Counted from the first letter of the stretch, positions 20,530-32,499 are shown. The stretch is 64,000 nucleotides of DNA from Ypsolopha sequella (GCA_934047225.1 OW203988.1:4188229-4252228), one strand, 5' to 3'. Notes: a model not told the origin generated them from the letters alone. Numbers and translations are program-made.

Positions 20530-21250
20530 ACACTAGCGACCGGTTTCGTTATAATAACATCGTCAGGCTTTTAGACATCGCTACGAATCATGAGATGGAA
20601 CTATTGAGAGACGTTTTAATAATATTTATCAACTCTCGTCGAACAGACTTTACACTCATACAAACACACAAGGACGATAATTATTAATGAAATCGTTTTC
20701 AAAAACTTCGTATTCGATTGACTAAAGGGACTCCAATCAAATTAGTACAAAACGTGTTAATTAAGTTACGGGTCCATTTACTGAATTAACTTGTTAATTG
20801 GATTGCTTCGCATTTTGTTAGGATTTTCTATTTCATTACTTATTTTATTGAAAAAGCTTCAGATGGGCGAGTGTTTTAATAAAAAAGGTGCCACATTTCA
20901 TGTAGCGAATTTAACGTTTCACAATTTCCATACAGACGAATATTACTCATTTAAGACCTATTCTTCAGTTTTATAACGAAATTAATTATATCACCCAAAA
21001 ACCGCTCCCTAAATACAATGTAGGTATACAGGAGAGCGCGGTGAGATGGGGCAGTATGGGGAAAGTGAGCAGTCAATGAACCAAATTGAACTTTCCCTTT
21101 ATTCAACAGTTTTAAGGACACACCAAGTTTGGGCTCCTCCATATAGGCAGTAACATTTCTTCAGTTATTTATTATATTGTTCCAAAACTAAAGAGTACCT
21201 ATACAATAAGGGTAGGTACTTTTTCCACTTTTTATTTTACAATTGTAAAA
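20530..21250. other. Intronic stretch with no recognised element
   Basis: Apart from a T/A-rich background and a 'CCGGTTTCGTTATAATAACA' block that recurs weakly near 33110 (CAACCGGTTTCGTTTAACAC), nothing is identified. Confidence 0.4.
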
Positions 21251-21254
21251 TAAA

Positions 21255-21890
21255 AACCTGGCTGGTTCTCCGGTGTGGGTTCGGTCGGTTGATTGGATTT
21301 CACCTTGTATAATATATATTTTACCTATAATTTTAATCGTTTTCAATGCATGTGCTCGTAAAGACCCACTTTTTATGCATCAAAACCGAACAGAAAGTCG
21401 ATTATTTTGCCCTAGGGCTTTATTATTATTATTTTTTTTAATTCATTTACAATGGTTGGCTAACCTGCAGCCTTTCCTGTGTACCATAGACGTTATACTT
21501 TTTTTCCCAGTGTTTAATGGCTCTGGATACAGTCCTTTTGAGCCAATTATAATTTAAAGTTCACAAGATTATATTTGTTTTCATTTCCTCACACTATGCA
21601 TTGAAAAATGTAGTATGATACACGGGCGTAAAAGCACTAAATTACTCGGTTACGTTTAAAACACTCGCTACGCTCGTGTTTTAAATCATCCTCGTAATTT
21701 ATTCCTTTGCGCCCTTGTAGCATAAACTACTATTATATATTGCTACATAAATTAAATAAACGTTTAATCTAGTTTTATTATTTTATTACATATATTTTTT
21801 ATAACATTAAATGTTGACTTGTGGAACGTGTATTTTATATACCTACTTTGCAAAATAAACTATCTGAATTTTGAATTTAAACTAATCTCT
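21255..21890 (+). repeat. Family H repeat, copy 2, split by family F
   Basis: The left part (GTGTGGGTTCGGTCGGTTGA to TTTTAATCGT) and the right part (TATTGCTACATAAATTAAAT to the GAATTT tail) join seamlessly in copies 1 and 3. Here a family F element (21332-21737) lies between them. Confidence 0.75.
21332..21737 (-). repeat. Family F element, copy 2, nested in family H
   Basis: It is the inverse complement of copy 1 (10536-10925), from TTTCAATGCATGTGCTCG to 'GTAGCATAAACTACTA', with limits set by comparing the split and unsplit family H copies. It contains the unoccupied version of the site that carries a 49-bp hairpin in copy 3. Confidence 0.75.
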
Positions 21891-21901
21891 TATTCACAAA
21901 A

Positions 21902-21990
21902 CAGCGGTAGCTCAGTCAGTAGACGTTCGACTCTCAATTTTAAAACCTGAGTTCTAGTCCTGTATTTGCATACTTACCATCATTTACTTA
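21902..21990 (+). repeat. tRNA-derived SINE head
   Basis: GCGGTAGCTCAGTCAGTAGA is an A-box-like start, and GAGTTCTAGTCC a degenerate B box about 40 bases on. It is not a functional tRNA: no matching acceptor stem or CCA-side half is visible. Compare the better-preserved one at 59390-59455. Confidence 0.5.
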
Positions 21991-22032
21991 ACCTGTAAAG
22001 ATGACGTACGACAACAGGTATAAGAAAAAGAA

Positions 22033-22205
22033 ACAATGTAGCTGATTCTGAAGGCTTTAATTTTAGTTTTAGTGCTGTCAAAACTAAATTTTTATCATTG
22101 CAAAATAATTCATAAGTTTAAAGAACAGAGGCTAAATTACTTTGAAAAAATTTAACTTTTGACAGCACTAGAACTAAAATTAAAGCCTTCAGAATCGGCT
22201 TTAAT
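22033..22205. repeat. Palindromic MITE, family M, copy 1
   Basis: Inverted arms: 'GCTGATTCTGAAGGCTTTAA' and 'TTAAAGCCTTCAGAATCGGC', with the GTGCTGTCAAAACTAAATTT pair nearer the centre. A diverged copy is at 43150-43312. Confidence 0.75.
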
Positions 22206-22414
22206 GTGAGGTAGGTATGCCTTAAAAATCAGGTGTTTGTACCCAAAATACGGCGATTAAGCAAACCCCTATCACGTTGGGACCACACTCCAAAGCACTT
22301 TTATCAGCTCCCTTTTGGAGAACATGTGATGATTAGGATTTTGTTTTATTACAATCGTCTTAGGGATCAACAATCGTATAGAGAAGTGATTTTATATACG
22401 TTAATACTTAAGAG

Positions 22415-22690
22415 GATGGCTTACTCTGGCAACTTTTTTTATTACCCGTCTAGCACAATAAGTCCCATGGCAAAGATCTTATTTGCTTTTGATAGAGGCG
22501 ATTATATATGTTGGCTCATTGGCCTCTTTTTCTTGGACGCGTAATACAACGCAGCGAAACAACAAATTGGTGTGTTCTTAGCTAATACTGAAATATTTTG
22601 TAGGGAAGAATCTTATTGGATTTAAGTAGAATCCCTTCATATTTCTATTAGCCATTTTATGAAAACAAAAAAACAAGTTGGTCTTTTAAC
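22415..22690 (-). repeat. Family E repeat, copy 3
   Basis: The inverse complement of copies 1 and 2: CAACTTTTTTTATTACCCGT, 'TTGATAGAGGCGATTATATA' and 'GCGAAACAACAAATTGG'. It has no coding content of its own. Confidence 0.65.
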
Positions 22691-22699
22691 CGCGTTCTT

Positions 22700-23935
22700 G
22701 AAACGAACGTTTGAAAACCAAAAAAAAAGGGTGGAAAACATTTTTTTTTGACACGAGTATAAATCTTAATTACATTGTTTATAAGTCAAATCTTTTCAAT
22801 GCAAGGAGAGTCCGAATTTCTGCAATTCAAATGAATCCTCAAAATTCTGGCGTTGTTCATGCCCTAGGCTCATGTACAGTCTTAAGCAAGGAAGCATTCT
22901 CGTATATGCTTTGCCACGGCGGCATTAAGTTGTAATCCGATTTACGTAAAACGATTTGAGTAAACCCTCTTCTCTTCTATCTATACTTCATACGGATTAA
23001 CAGTCGTATTTCAGGTAAGAATGTCTGTTCATATATTGCCGCTGAGGATATAAAAACCGGAACACCGAACTGTCTGTTTTGAAGATGGCAAATGAAGAAA
23101 ACAAACTAAGTTTCTAACAAGTTGATTTCGAAAATGGTACTGTAGGGACTCGTGATTTTATGCTGATTTGCAATGTAATATTTGCAGCGCATTCGCATGC
23201 ATTTGTGTCAATCTTTCACGGGTCCGGCAGTCGTTGTTCTACCGTCACCGCGGACAAAGAGTGCTATAAATACCGGAAACCACGGACACATGCATTGCGC
23301 TAGTATTGTCTCGGCAACATGTTAAGGCGCTCTTATCCCAGAAGAATGACTTTCTGTCTTTTTCTTTACGTGTAAGGAGTAAAGAAAATAACCACACTTT
23401 TGTACTTTTTCGTTGTTTTTATCGGTTTTAAAATTGTTAATAAATAAGGGATATGTTTATTAAAACCCACTTACGTGGTCGACCTAGAAAATTTAAAGAG
23501 CAATATTACCAGATATGTTTTGTTAATAAAAGAGTGGAATTATGGAAATGGCATGATTTGAAAGGTCTTATTACATGCTGTGTTCGTGAATTATTTCTAT
23601 CGAGCAAAGTTTATCAGTGGGTCTACCGCGTAATTCTCATTTTCATCAACATCAACTTGAGATTGAAATTTGTCGTGCGTGCGACGACGCCCGCCTGACA
23701 TGCCATCTCTTTTGCACGCGTTGAATTTCGCATCCATTTGCTTGAAGTTGATACAAATGAGAATGACGCGGTAGAGCCCCTGGTCGTGTAACACATGCGT
23801 GGAAGACCTAGATAAAGGTTCGAACTATATTGCGTATTTTTTTTGGAAGTTTTAGACGATATTTGAAAGCTCTATTTGACTTTGAAATTACTAATTTTGG
23901 GATAAGAGTGCCTTCAATTATTATCGTAATTAAAG
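22700..23935. other. Intronic stretch, weak ORFs only
   Basis: A 74-codon plus frame (22711-22935) ends in MNPQNSGVVHALGSCTVLSK and AFSYMLCHGGIKL, which I do not recognise. Part of 23600-23790 is weakly self-complementary (CTACCGCGTAATTCTCATTT against AAATGAGAATGACGCGGTAG), giving arms around a GCGACGACGCCCGCC core, which suggests another palindromic MITE. Confidence 0.4.
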
Positions 23936-23954
23936 TATGATTTAGTCTCTATCT

Positions 23955-24110
23955 TTCTCTAGCCCTCTTCCCAGTTCAGCTGGGGTCGGGCCTCCTCGTA
24001 TGTCGGCGCCAGGATATTCTATCCCGGGTTGTTATTGTGGACAGGTTCTGGTCTTTAATTTCCCTCTCGATATTGGACCACCAGGTTGAATACTCTAAAT
24101 TGACTATTTA
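23955..24110. repeat. Degenerate LINE/RTE remnant
   Basis: 'CTCTTCCCAGTTCAGCTGGG' and 'GTCGGCGCCAGG' recall an untranslated segment of lepidopteran RTE LINEs. It is GC-rich for the region with no open frame. Identity is from memory only. Confidence 0.35.
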
Positions 24111-24371
24111 ATTTCTCCCGACGTGACAGTGAACACATTATAACCTTAACAGTACCAGACTTTCAAAAGGGGGAAAGGCACACGATTGATTCAAATTGTG
24201 TGTCCATGACATGGGCCAGCTATAATTAGCCAACCCATAGACACTAAACGCCATTGAAATCGTCACCATACAAAACTGTGTCCGACATAGTTTTCGTGGG
24301 GAATTTTTTTAGCCCTAATCATATTTCTATGTTTTTTTTTGTTCACCATTTAAAGACTAGGAAAGTTGACA

Positions 24372-24540
24372 TTTGTGTCGATTCGGCGTAACACGACTTA
24401 GCTTATTTGACAGGACTAACCTTATTTTAAGCGTCCTGTCTTTGTCTTTCTTTATCAAAAAGACAAGGACAGAACGCTTAAATTAAGTTTAGTCCTGTCA
24501 AATAAGTTAAGTTGGGCTAAGCGGAATCGACACCAATGTG
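24372..24540. repeat. Palindromic MITE, family G, copy 2
   Basis: The arms TGTCGATTCGGCGTAACACG and 'GGCTAAGCGGAATCGACAC' are inverse. The inner 'TTTGACAGGACTAACCTTAT' and 'AAGTTTAGTCCTGTCAAAT' also pair. It is the best-preserved copy of the family. Confidence 0.8.
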
Positions 24541-24835
24541 TGGTATCTCATATTTCGCTCGAATAAATGTGTTCATACTGCGAGGACCCACGGCGTGTTT
24601 TTACCCGTTACAAGGAGTGCGCTCCGTCTTGATTTTTTATTTGGTCTGAGCGTACAGTGATAATTAATTTGAGGGAAATGTGTTATACCCGGTGATACCA
24701 GAGATTGTAAACTTTTTCAGTCCTTAAACGGTTGACGGAAAAACATAGAAGTCTAGTTAGCGTCCACGTTTTACCGGAAATTATTACGACCCAGCTAAAA
24801 CGTGCCTTCCGAAATAGACAGACCGAACAACAATG

Positions 24836-24900
24836 TGCCGGATTTCAACCCACGACCTCCGGATTATTAACGATCAAGACGTTCAAAACGTTAGATTAGA
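24836..24900 (-). repeat. SINE-like tRNA B-box fragment
   Basis: On the minus strand it reads GGAGGTCGTGGGTTGAAATC, a B-box-like motif, next to the minisatellite at 24903. It is too short to classify. Confidence 0.35.
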
Positions 24901-24902
24901 CC

Positions 24903-25146
24903 ACAGAGGTTTCATTAGACATAGAGGTGGTTTCAATAGACATAGAGGCAGTTTCATTACACGTAGAAGTGGTTTCATTAGACATAGAGGCGGTTTCATT
25001 AGACATAGACGTGATTTCATTAGACATAGAGGCAGTTTCATTACACATAGAAGTGGTTTCATTAGACATAGAGGCGGTTTCATTAGACATAGACGTGGTT
25101 TCATTAGACATAGAGGCGGTTTTATTAGACATAGAGGCGGTAATAT
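24903..25146. repeat. 21-bp minisatellite with 84-bp higher-order period
   Basis: About 11-12 copies of GGTTTCATTAGACATAGAGG plus one base. Variant units recur in a fixed order (one with TTACACRTAGAAGT, two standard, one with GACGTG), so the four-unit block of 84 bp is itself repeated. Because 21 is a multiple of three and the unit has no stop in several frames, it opens long frames on both strands: RHRGGFI repeats on plus, CLMKPPL and SNETTSM repeats on minus. I do not annotate these as genes. Confidence 0.85.
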
Positions 25147-25394
25147 GAGCAGATGGGCAAAAAGAGGGCATGTTGATGTTTCTTCCATAGCAAAGGTTCC
25201 ACTATGCAATCTGAATGGTAAACTTGATGGGCATTTTAAATGTTTCGTCAAAAAAGATTGGGTTTATATGGCTTATTTAAAACGAGCGAGCTATTTCAAA
25301 GTTATGACACAGATTGGTTACATGTTACACTCTTACTGAGTAAAATATGAGTTACTGAATGATAATTTTCCTTGAAATCACATGTTACTATACC

Positions 25395-25830
25395 TGTAAT
25401 ATGAAATGAAATATATTTATTTATGTATTATTTATAGAAACATTTAATACACATATTACAGGTCAGTAATGCAAATAAAAAATAAAACAATTAAACTAAA
25501 TATAATAAAGGAACGTACATTTCTTTAAATATTACACTTTCAGAAATAAAAATAAAGGAATAAGTACATAATAAATAAACAACAAAGCTTATAATTTAAA
25601 AATAAATAAATACAAATACGTCAAATAAATAAATATAATGCCCATAACCGTTACTCTGCCTATCCAATTATTATAAATGTGATTCAATAAATACAACAAA
25701 GTTGATTTATAAATACGTAAATAAATAAATACAAATACGAGAAATAAATAAATATTATGCCTTTAACTCCGCCCATTCGATTAGTCTTGCTAAGAAGAAT
25801 GGCAAGAAGCTTAGCAAGATCAACTCCTTC
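25395..25830. repeat. AT-rich 3'-tail-like repeats
   Basis: Runs of 'AAATAAATAAATA' with two related blocks (25620-25690 and 25690-25760) around 'ACAACAAAGTTGATTTATAA'. The block TCTTGCTAAGAAGAATGGCA is shared with 11830-11855. It is probably a decayed LINE tail pair. Confidence 0.4.
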
Positions 25831-26109
25831 TTCTTAGCTTGTTCACGTCACGATATAGACATCACTTATATTCATATAGCCTTCTGATATCCTCTCTGAA
25901 AGAAGTAAATGATTTCCCTGTTTCAAATGCGTTGGGACAAATTCTTATGTTGAGAACAAATTGCCGAGGACTGAAAGAAATATATAATACTAAAAGAAAT
26001 CTGACAAATTCTCCACCGGCAACCATCCATTCCTCTTTGGAATAGTTTTTACTCAGTTTCGTACCCAGACCGACCCTTCCCTGACCTAGAATTATGGAAT
26101 ATCCTGTTT

Positions 26110-26930
26110 TCATAGTTATTTATCGACCAGTAAAGCAATTGCGTAGTAAGCTGGTGAAACTTTACTGATGCGGCTATACTTCAAACGCTTGGATTGTTGT
26201 GCGATATCCCGTTTGTGTAGTTGCGTGTTTTAAATTTAGAACTTTCAAAACACAAGAATGATTAACGGTGACCAGAATCTTCGTCGAAGTAAAGCTGCAG
26301 TATTTTATTTTAGCTACTCTAAGGTAATTACGACATCAAAACATCAAAAACAAAAAAAATATTACACTGCAATTCTGCGCTATGATTGGCCAAATTTATT
26401 ATAAAACCGCTAGAGAACCAATCAGAAGCGAAAAGTCTTTACTCATTTTCGCTTCCGATTGGTCTCAGGCATGTACATACTAATTCCATGGTCTCAGGTA
26501 TCATGACAAGTATCAGGACAATATCATGACGAGTGTGCTTTTTCAAATTTTTCGTAAAATTGTTAGTCATTCATATATATTATAAATAATGTCACGCGAA
26601 GACGATATGTTTGATGATCATAGATAAATTATTATGTGCAACTGGACATAATTAGACATTGGGACACTCGTGTAGTCTATTACCGAACGAAATCCCGATG
26701 TCTCACATTATGTCACGGCTGCCCAAAATACTACTGTTTAACCTTACACAGTGTATAAACAGAGTGGTGTACGTAAAAACCCTTACAGGTTTCTGATACA
26801 CCTTATTATTGTAAAATATGTATTTCTTTTTGGTTGTCAAATAAATAAATAAATAAATCTCCTGTATGTCCTTCCAATATCATAAGCAACTCCATAATAT
26901 AACATGTTTACTACTCCAAATAAGAACATT
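26110..26930. other. Intronic stretch with small inverted repeats
   Basis: No exon. Two small foldbacks are visible: 'CCAATCAGAAGCGAAAA' against 'TTTTCGCTTCCGATTGG' (26417-26465), and 'GACATAATTAGACATTGGG' against 'CCCGATGTCTCACATTATGTC' (26647-26715). They may be MITE ends. Confidence 0.45.
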
Positions 26931-26933
26931 TAA

Positions 26934-27055
26934 GAGGCTATGCGAATTTTATTTTTGTCACTGTCACTCCAAGCGAAAACACGCTCAGTGCGAGTGGGGC
27001 AGATTCAGGGCGAAAGTAAAATGATAGTTTTATAATTTTTATAAAAAACTGAGTA
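26934..27055. repeat. Family L repeat, copy 2
   Basis: It starts AAGAGGCTATGCGAATTTTA and shares 'GCAGATTCAGGGCGAAAG' with 5095-5240. It is followed at once by a scrap of family A (GTTGTTCTATACCATTGACT). Confidence 0.55.
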
Positions 27056-27290
27056 AAAGTTGTTCTATACCATTGACTGAATATATATATAGATAGATAA
27101 CATTTACCAAATATATTTTTGTAATTAATAATTACAACGAAGTAAAAACCATAGAGGAGTAATATACTGGTAATAATACTAATAATAAATATATAATATA
27201 TTACATTAAAACAATGATCTATATATATTATTTCAATAATAATATAACTATATTTATGGTATAAAATATATTCACTTTTGGAAAGCTTTT

Positions 27291-27519
27291 TATATATATT
27301 TTTATTTATACGAATCAATAATTAAATAAAATACTTTATAATTATAAAATTACACGGTTTAAGATATATTTCGTGGACCCGGCATCAGTTAAATATACTA
27401 ATAGAAATAGGTATGGCTTGACAACATCCATAGACATTAACATTAGCGCATAGATAAAATATGTATTAGAACTATTTATAAAAACTATTTACAATCGAGC
27501 TTCGATTTCGATAATGAGG

Positions 27520-27579
<60 letters not shown>

Positions 27580-28000
27580 CGATGACGAGGAAGATGCTGG
27601 TGATGGTGATGGTGATGATGATGGTGATGAGGGGGTAGGAAATCTGGGGCATAAATGTTGTTTATTGAGGCCATCTCCGTAATGCGCACCAAGAGACCAT
27701 ATAAACGAGGACTCCCATGTCCTAAGCTGTATGTCGGTTAAGGGGGGATGAAATGACTTAATGATTCTGACGGTGAAGCACTGATCAAATGTTAGGTTGT
27801 GTAGGCGTGTGTGTGTAGGAATGGGTAGAATGTTGTTTTGTATGGATGATGTGTGTCGGTGTTGATTTATGCGTATGTGTAGTGGATTTTTGGTTTCTCC
27901 TATATAGAATGCCGGACCGAAATATATCTTAAACCGTGTAATTTTATAATTATAAAGTATTTTATTTAATTATTGATTCGTATAAATAAAAATATATATA
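27291..28000. mobile_element. Element with perfect 83-bp terminal inverted repeats carrying a GAT microsatellite
   Basis: Bases 27291-27373 (TATATATATTTTTATTTATA to TATTTCG) are the exact inverse complement of 27918-28000 in my base-by-base comparison. The 544-bp interior has no transposase, a GAT microsatellite (27519-27580), a GATGGT/GATGAC-rich run, and a GT-rich part to 27895. TA-rich termini could hide a TA target duplication. It is non-autonomous, and identical arms imply recent insertion or arm conversion. Confidence 0.85.
27519..27640. repeat. GAT-type microsatellite
   Basis: About 19 pure GAT units followed by interrupted GAC/GAT/GGT units. It yields a false poly-His ORF on the minus strand. 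Confidence 0.9.
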
Positions 28001-28004
28001 ACTA

Positions 28005-29040
28005 TATTTAATGATGCTGAACAGTAAATGAAAAACCAAGGTCGCTTAAAATTTTATATCGGGGGAAAGAACACAAAATAGTATATTTCGTGACGAGTAT
28101 AAAATGGCAAATGTTCTTACCCGAGGAATGAACAAGTCGAAAGCTTACATTCCGAGGGTAAGAAAACCCATTTTTACTCGGTGCAAACGATACTTTTTCT
28201 ACTACCTGATTTATGTATTTAAATATTCAATTTTTCCTTTCAAATTTAATGTATTTTATGACTTTGCAAAGCGCAGCACGGTTTTTACCTTTTTTTTTTC
28301 AGGCTTCGGTCGGCGTTTTTTATTTGTGGAAAAAGAAGCGTCAGATGCGATATAATCGATTATGTTGTGAATCGGAACGCAGGAATATCGATTGTAAAGA
28401 CAAACTAAGGACGTCAAAACGAACCTAATTTAGCATGAAATGAAGACAAACGTCAAAAAGAACCTAATTTTGCAATAAATGCAATTTCAATACGATATTT
28501 CAAACTGACCTGATCATAAAGGTAGTAGAAAAAAGAACATTTTAGATGAAATCTTACTGTTCTCTGAATTTTCCTCGTGTACTAGCCCCTTTGCCCGATG
28601 TGGCAATACATTTGTCCTTCTGAATAAATAATTTATTTTACGATCTTGCCGAATCCCCCACTCTACTTTCGGTAAAATATCGAAAAACTGTAAACATTGG
28701 AAAGGATATTCCAAGAGGATTACTCCAATATCATTGAGATTCTGATAAGGCAGTTGAAAGGGGATGTATGACAATTTGTCATAGAAATTGGCTGTCTGAA
28801 TATTTTGGCAGAATCTCTTATGATAAAATTAGCATTACAATGAAATAAATGGTTACTAACATTTATAATATTACACAACATGGGTGCCTCATTCTTTACT
28901 AGTTACTTCTAATTTACCTATTTATAATTAAAATTGATAAGTATACTTAGATAATTTTGTATATTGATAAGTTTGTAGATTAAGATTAAGTCAGCTAGTT
29001 GCTCCTCTCTAATTTGCTGCGCCCCTACAGGGTGCCTTTT
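28005..29040. other. Intronic stretch with unrecognised short ORFs
   Basis: Plus ORFs at 28104-28428 and a minus ORF at 28514-28774 (IPFQLPYQNLNDIGVILLEY in part) match nothing I know. Codon use looks random. 'GACGTCAAAACGAACCTAATTT' and a variant occur twice near 28410-28470, a short local duplication. Confidence 0.4.
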
Positions 29041-29045
29041 AAACT

Positions 29046-29153
<108 letters not shown>

Positions 29154-29652
29154 CATCGTAGTGTTGTTAACGCACCATTTAAAATTTTAAACGAAAGGAC
29201 CAAAATCCAGAGCAAAAATGGTGTTCTGGTAGGTTTAAAAATATATGTTTGCATGAAATAAAAGTGTAAGTGACAAATTTTTCCAAGAATAAGATAACTT
29301 ACATAGAATAAAAGCCTTTGAGTATTGCTACATATAGTCTTTCAATAAATAAATATTATTACTTTTAATAACATTCAACAGTGATTTTCGCGCTAGATTT
29401 GAACTTAGCTGCCATATCATGAAATCAAAAACCCCCCAAGAGCTTTCTTTTAAGACATCAGTTTCGTCACTTTTAAAGGCTTCGCAAATTTATAAAACCG
29501 TTTAGAGTCCATAAAAAGTGCTCATGGTACTTTGGAAACCAATGTAACCATTGCTAATGAATTACCCAAATCTAATAAGATCCAAAACACTCTTAAATTA
29601 GCAGACTGAAAGCGGCTTCTTTTTTTTTAATTAATGGGCTACAAAGTTGTTA

Positions 29653-29775
29653 ATGGTGTCGATTCGGTATAACACGACTTAACTTATTTGACCGGACTAA
29701 CCTTATTTTGAGCGTCCTATCTTTGTCTTTTCTATACAGAAAGAAAAAGACAGAACTAGACAGAACACTATTATG
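29653..29775. repeat. Family G MITE, copy 3 (right arm lost)
   Basis: It has the left arm GGTGTCGATTCGGTATAACA and 'GGACTAACCTTATTTTGAGC' plus the centre, but the right arm stops after 'AAAGACAGAACTAGACAGAAC'. Confidence 0.7.
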
Positions 29776-29799
29776 TAACATTGGCACCTATGCATTAAA

Positions 29800-30090
29800 T
29801 TCAAATTCAAATTCAAATAGTTTATTTTGCAAAGCAGGTATAGATATATACACTTTTTACACGTCAAATTTAATCTAATAAAGAAAATATATGTAATAAA
29901 ATAATAAATGTACATGAACTAAATTAAAGGTTTATTTAATTTATGTAGCAATATATTTACGATTAAAATGATAGGTAAAATATATATTATACAAGGTAAA
30001 ATCCAATCAGCCGCCCGAACCCATACCGGAGACCCGGCCAGGGACCAGGAACAAGGTTCAATGATCACCAACCGAGCCTTTAATTTGGAA
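29800..30090 (-). repeat. Family H repeat, copy 3
   Basis: The inverse complement of copy 1: the GAATTT tail at 29800-29820, then AAAGCAGGTATAGATATATA, ending CCATACCGGAGACCCGGCCA and GGTTCAATGATCACCAACCG. Confidence 0.75.
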
Positions 30091-30317
30091 TTTACCTTTA
30101 TAGTAGACAATTACTTCAGTTTTTACATGAAACGTGAACAAAAAAATTACAGACACAAACAATAAAAAACTGTGCTATTAAGTAACTGATTTGTTTCAGC
30201 TATAAATAAAATGCAGCGCTTTCATTAGCTCATATACGGCGGAAGAAATCCCTGCTTTCAAACTTTAGTTTTTTTTTTTTTCAAAGACAACCCAGCTTTT
30301 AAAGTACCACTAACATT

Positions 30318-30617
30318 AAGAGCGGTTTCTTAGCCGGATTGTGAAAAACCCGCCTTTTTCTAAGTAATCGAAACAGAACACTAAAATTCAAAATTCACTC
30401 AATAGTTATTCAACAAAACCTTATTACCTATGTAATTAGTTCTAATTTACAGAAACCAATAGAAACTTTGCGATGGCAACATAACAACATACACAATTCT
30501 TAGGTAATAAGGTTTTGTTGAGAAACTATTGAGTGAATTTTGAATTTCAGTGTACTGTTACGATTGATTAGACAAAGGTGGGTTTTTCACAATCCGGCTG
30601 CGATACCGCTCTTAAGG
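30318..30617. repeat. Family B MITE, copy 2
   Basis: The ends AAGAGCGGTTTCTTAGCCGG and 'CCGGCTGCGATACCGCTCTTA' are inverse, so the outer TIR is better kept here than in copy 1. Its loop is shorter, with one central arm partly deleted. Confidence 0.75.
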
Positions 30618-30795
30618 CGTATGACCACGCTAAATAAGCAACTCGATGTGTTTCGGTACAAATATCAACGGAAACGACATTGAAATAACGTTCATTTCAG
30701 CGTGCCTTGAAAAGTGGCTGTTACGACAACCACTGCGTCTTCGGCTAGCGCAAAATAGGAGGAAATAACACTTTTCACATGGACGCCATAAACGA
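30618..30795 (+). repeat. Family J element, copy 1
   Basis: It starts AAGGCGTATGACCACGCTAA directly after family B and contains 'ACGACATTGAAATAACGTTCA', ending CACTTTTCACATGGACGCC. Inverted copies lie at 59740-59935 and 62430-62818. Confidence 0.65.
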
Positions 30796-30799
30796 AAAA

Positions 30800-31665
30800 G
30801 AAAAATTGAACTTAAATTTTTTAGATCTAAAAATTTCCTATAATTTGGTGAAATAATGATTAAAATCGCTTTAGGCGTTTGGAAGGAGTAAAAGAATTCT
30901 TGTGTTAATCATGTGAAACTTTCGATGACTTTCGATTTTTTTTGTCAAAACCTACAATAGAAAAATAGTTTATGAAACTTAAAATTATAAATAATATAAT
31001 GCCTATCATATATTTTTATGAAAGTTTTTGGTCCACCCGTATGGGAGGAGTAGGCCTTCAAAGACAGGTCCAAATTTCAGTTGGCGTATTCATTCGCCTT
31101 AATGGAGGCGACTAGAAAAACCAGCTCGATGCAGATTATTGCCACAAACCTGATTTTACCGGCTTTCGTTGCCTACCACAAACCATTACTTTATCAATTT
31201 TAGCGTCGAGAAGAAAAAAAAGCATGTGGAGTGCTGTTCAAAGTAGAGCTTGACCTAGCTACCGTATACGTTCAGAAAATGAAACTACTTGCTCCACTGA
31301 TACTACGGAACCACTTCCATAGAAAAACTTCTGAAACGAAGGAATAAAATACCACTTCCTCATATCAGTTTAATACCTACTCGTAATTTTCAATGAGAAA
31401 GCCAAAAAATATTTATGTATTTGCAAAAAGTTTGTCTGTACGATAAAAATTAAAGCTTGTGCTTTAATTTTATGATCGTAGCAAATGGAAATCTGTAATC
31501 TCTGAGAAACAATAAAAATTTCAGATATTAAATTTTAATTGCATTTATCCCTTGGAAACCCAAGGATATATAACGATCCTACGAACAACACTGACCATGA
31601 AAATGCCGAAATTGTATCGGTGAAACAGTTGGCATATAGTCAAAAATAACTATACGTGAGTGTAA
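30800..31665. other. Intronic stretch with one LINE scrap
   Basis: Nothing is recognised except 'GATCGTAGCAAATGGAAATCTG' near 31470-31500, the conserved tip of family K. Confidence 0.45.
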
Positions 31666-31669
31666 AGCC

Positions 31670-31985
31670 GTTTTTAGGGTTCCGTACCCAAAGAGTAACC
31701 GACGGGACCCTATTACTAAGACTTCGCTGTCCATCTGTCTGTCCGTCTGTCTATCCGGCTGTCACCAGGCTGTATCTCATGAACCATGATAGTTAGACAG
31801 TTGAAATTTTCACAGATAATGTATTTCTGTTGCCGCTATAACAACAAATACTAAAAAACAGAATAAAATAAATATTTAAGGGGGCTTCCATACAACAGAC
31901 ATGTTTTTTTGCCGTTTTTATAGATAATGGTACGGAAACGTTCGTGCGCGAGTCCGACTCGCACTTGGCTGTTTTTTTTTATAAT
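31670..31985 (+). repeat. Family I repeat, copy 1
   Basis: It begins AGGGTTCCGTACCCAAAGAG, contains 'GGGACCCTATTACTAAGACT' and CATCTGTCTGTCCGTCTGTC, and ends 'GTCCGACTCGCACTTGGCTG' plus a T run. Copy 4, at 60350-60640, is nearly collinear. Confidence 0.75.
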
Positions 31986-32499
31986 AAAGTGTACTATGTT
32001 GTCTACCACGAGTTTAGATACTGTTAAACTGAACTCGTATAAACGTGTACCTAATTTTGAAAATCGAAATATTCGCTTCTGAAATATAAAAATTTCGTCC
32101 GCCGCAAACGATTTTTCCATCGCACCAATACGAGCAATATCTGGATAATCGAATTTTTCATCCGTCCATTAGGAACCCTTTGAAATCGGACATTGGGGAC
32201 AGTCCAGATTGGCCATTAGGGAATTATAGACAGATATTGGCAAAATCAAAAGCACGTTTCAACAACTGCCCAATAAAGATTAAATGGGAATAACTTACAA
32301 ATAAATCAGAGACCTTTTTAAAATAAACGGTTCAGGTAAAATGTTCCCATAGAGAAGTCCATTTTCCTCATGATCGATATCAAAAAGTTTTCTCAAACGT
32401 TTCGTCCATTAAAAGTTTCAGGCTGCGTAACAGCCGACCGTATTTTTTATTGCTTGTTTTAACATCACTTAGGAAAGAAAATTAAGTGGGGTATTTATT

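Noticed and set aside
21273..21557. 94-codon plus ORF
   Set aside because: It crosses the junction of the family H and family F repeats.
24903..25146. CRISPR-like array
   Set aside because: Direct tandem units without spacers in a eukaryotic intron; this is a minisatellite.
24833..25339. 168-codon RHRGGFI-repeat protein and its antisense frames
   Set aside because: A 21-bp tandem repeat keeps several frames open on both strands; no gene context and no known family.
27489..27692. Poly-His ORF on the minus strand
   Set aside because: It is the GAT microsatellite read in one frame.
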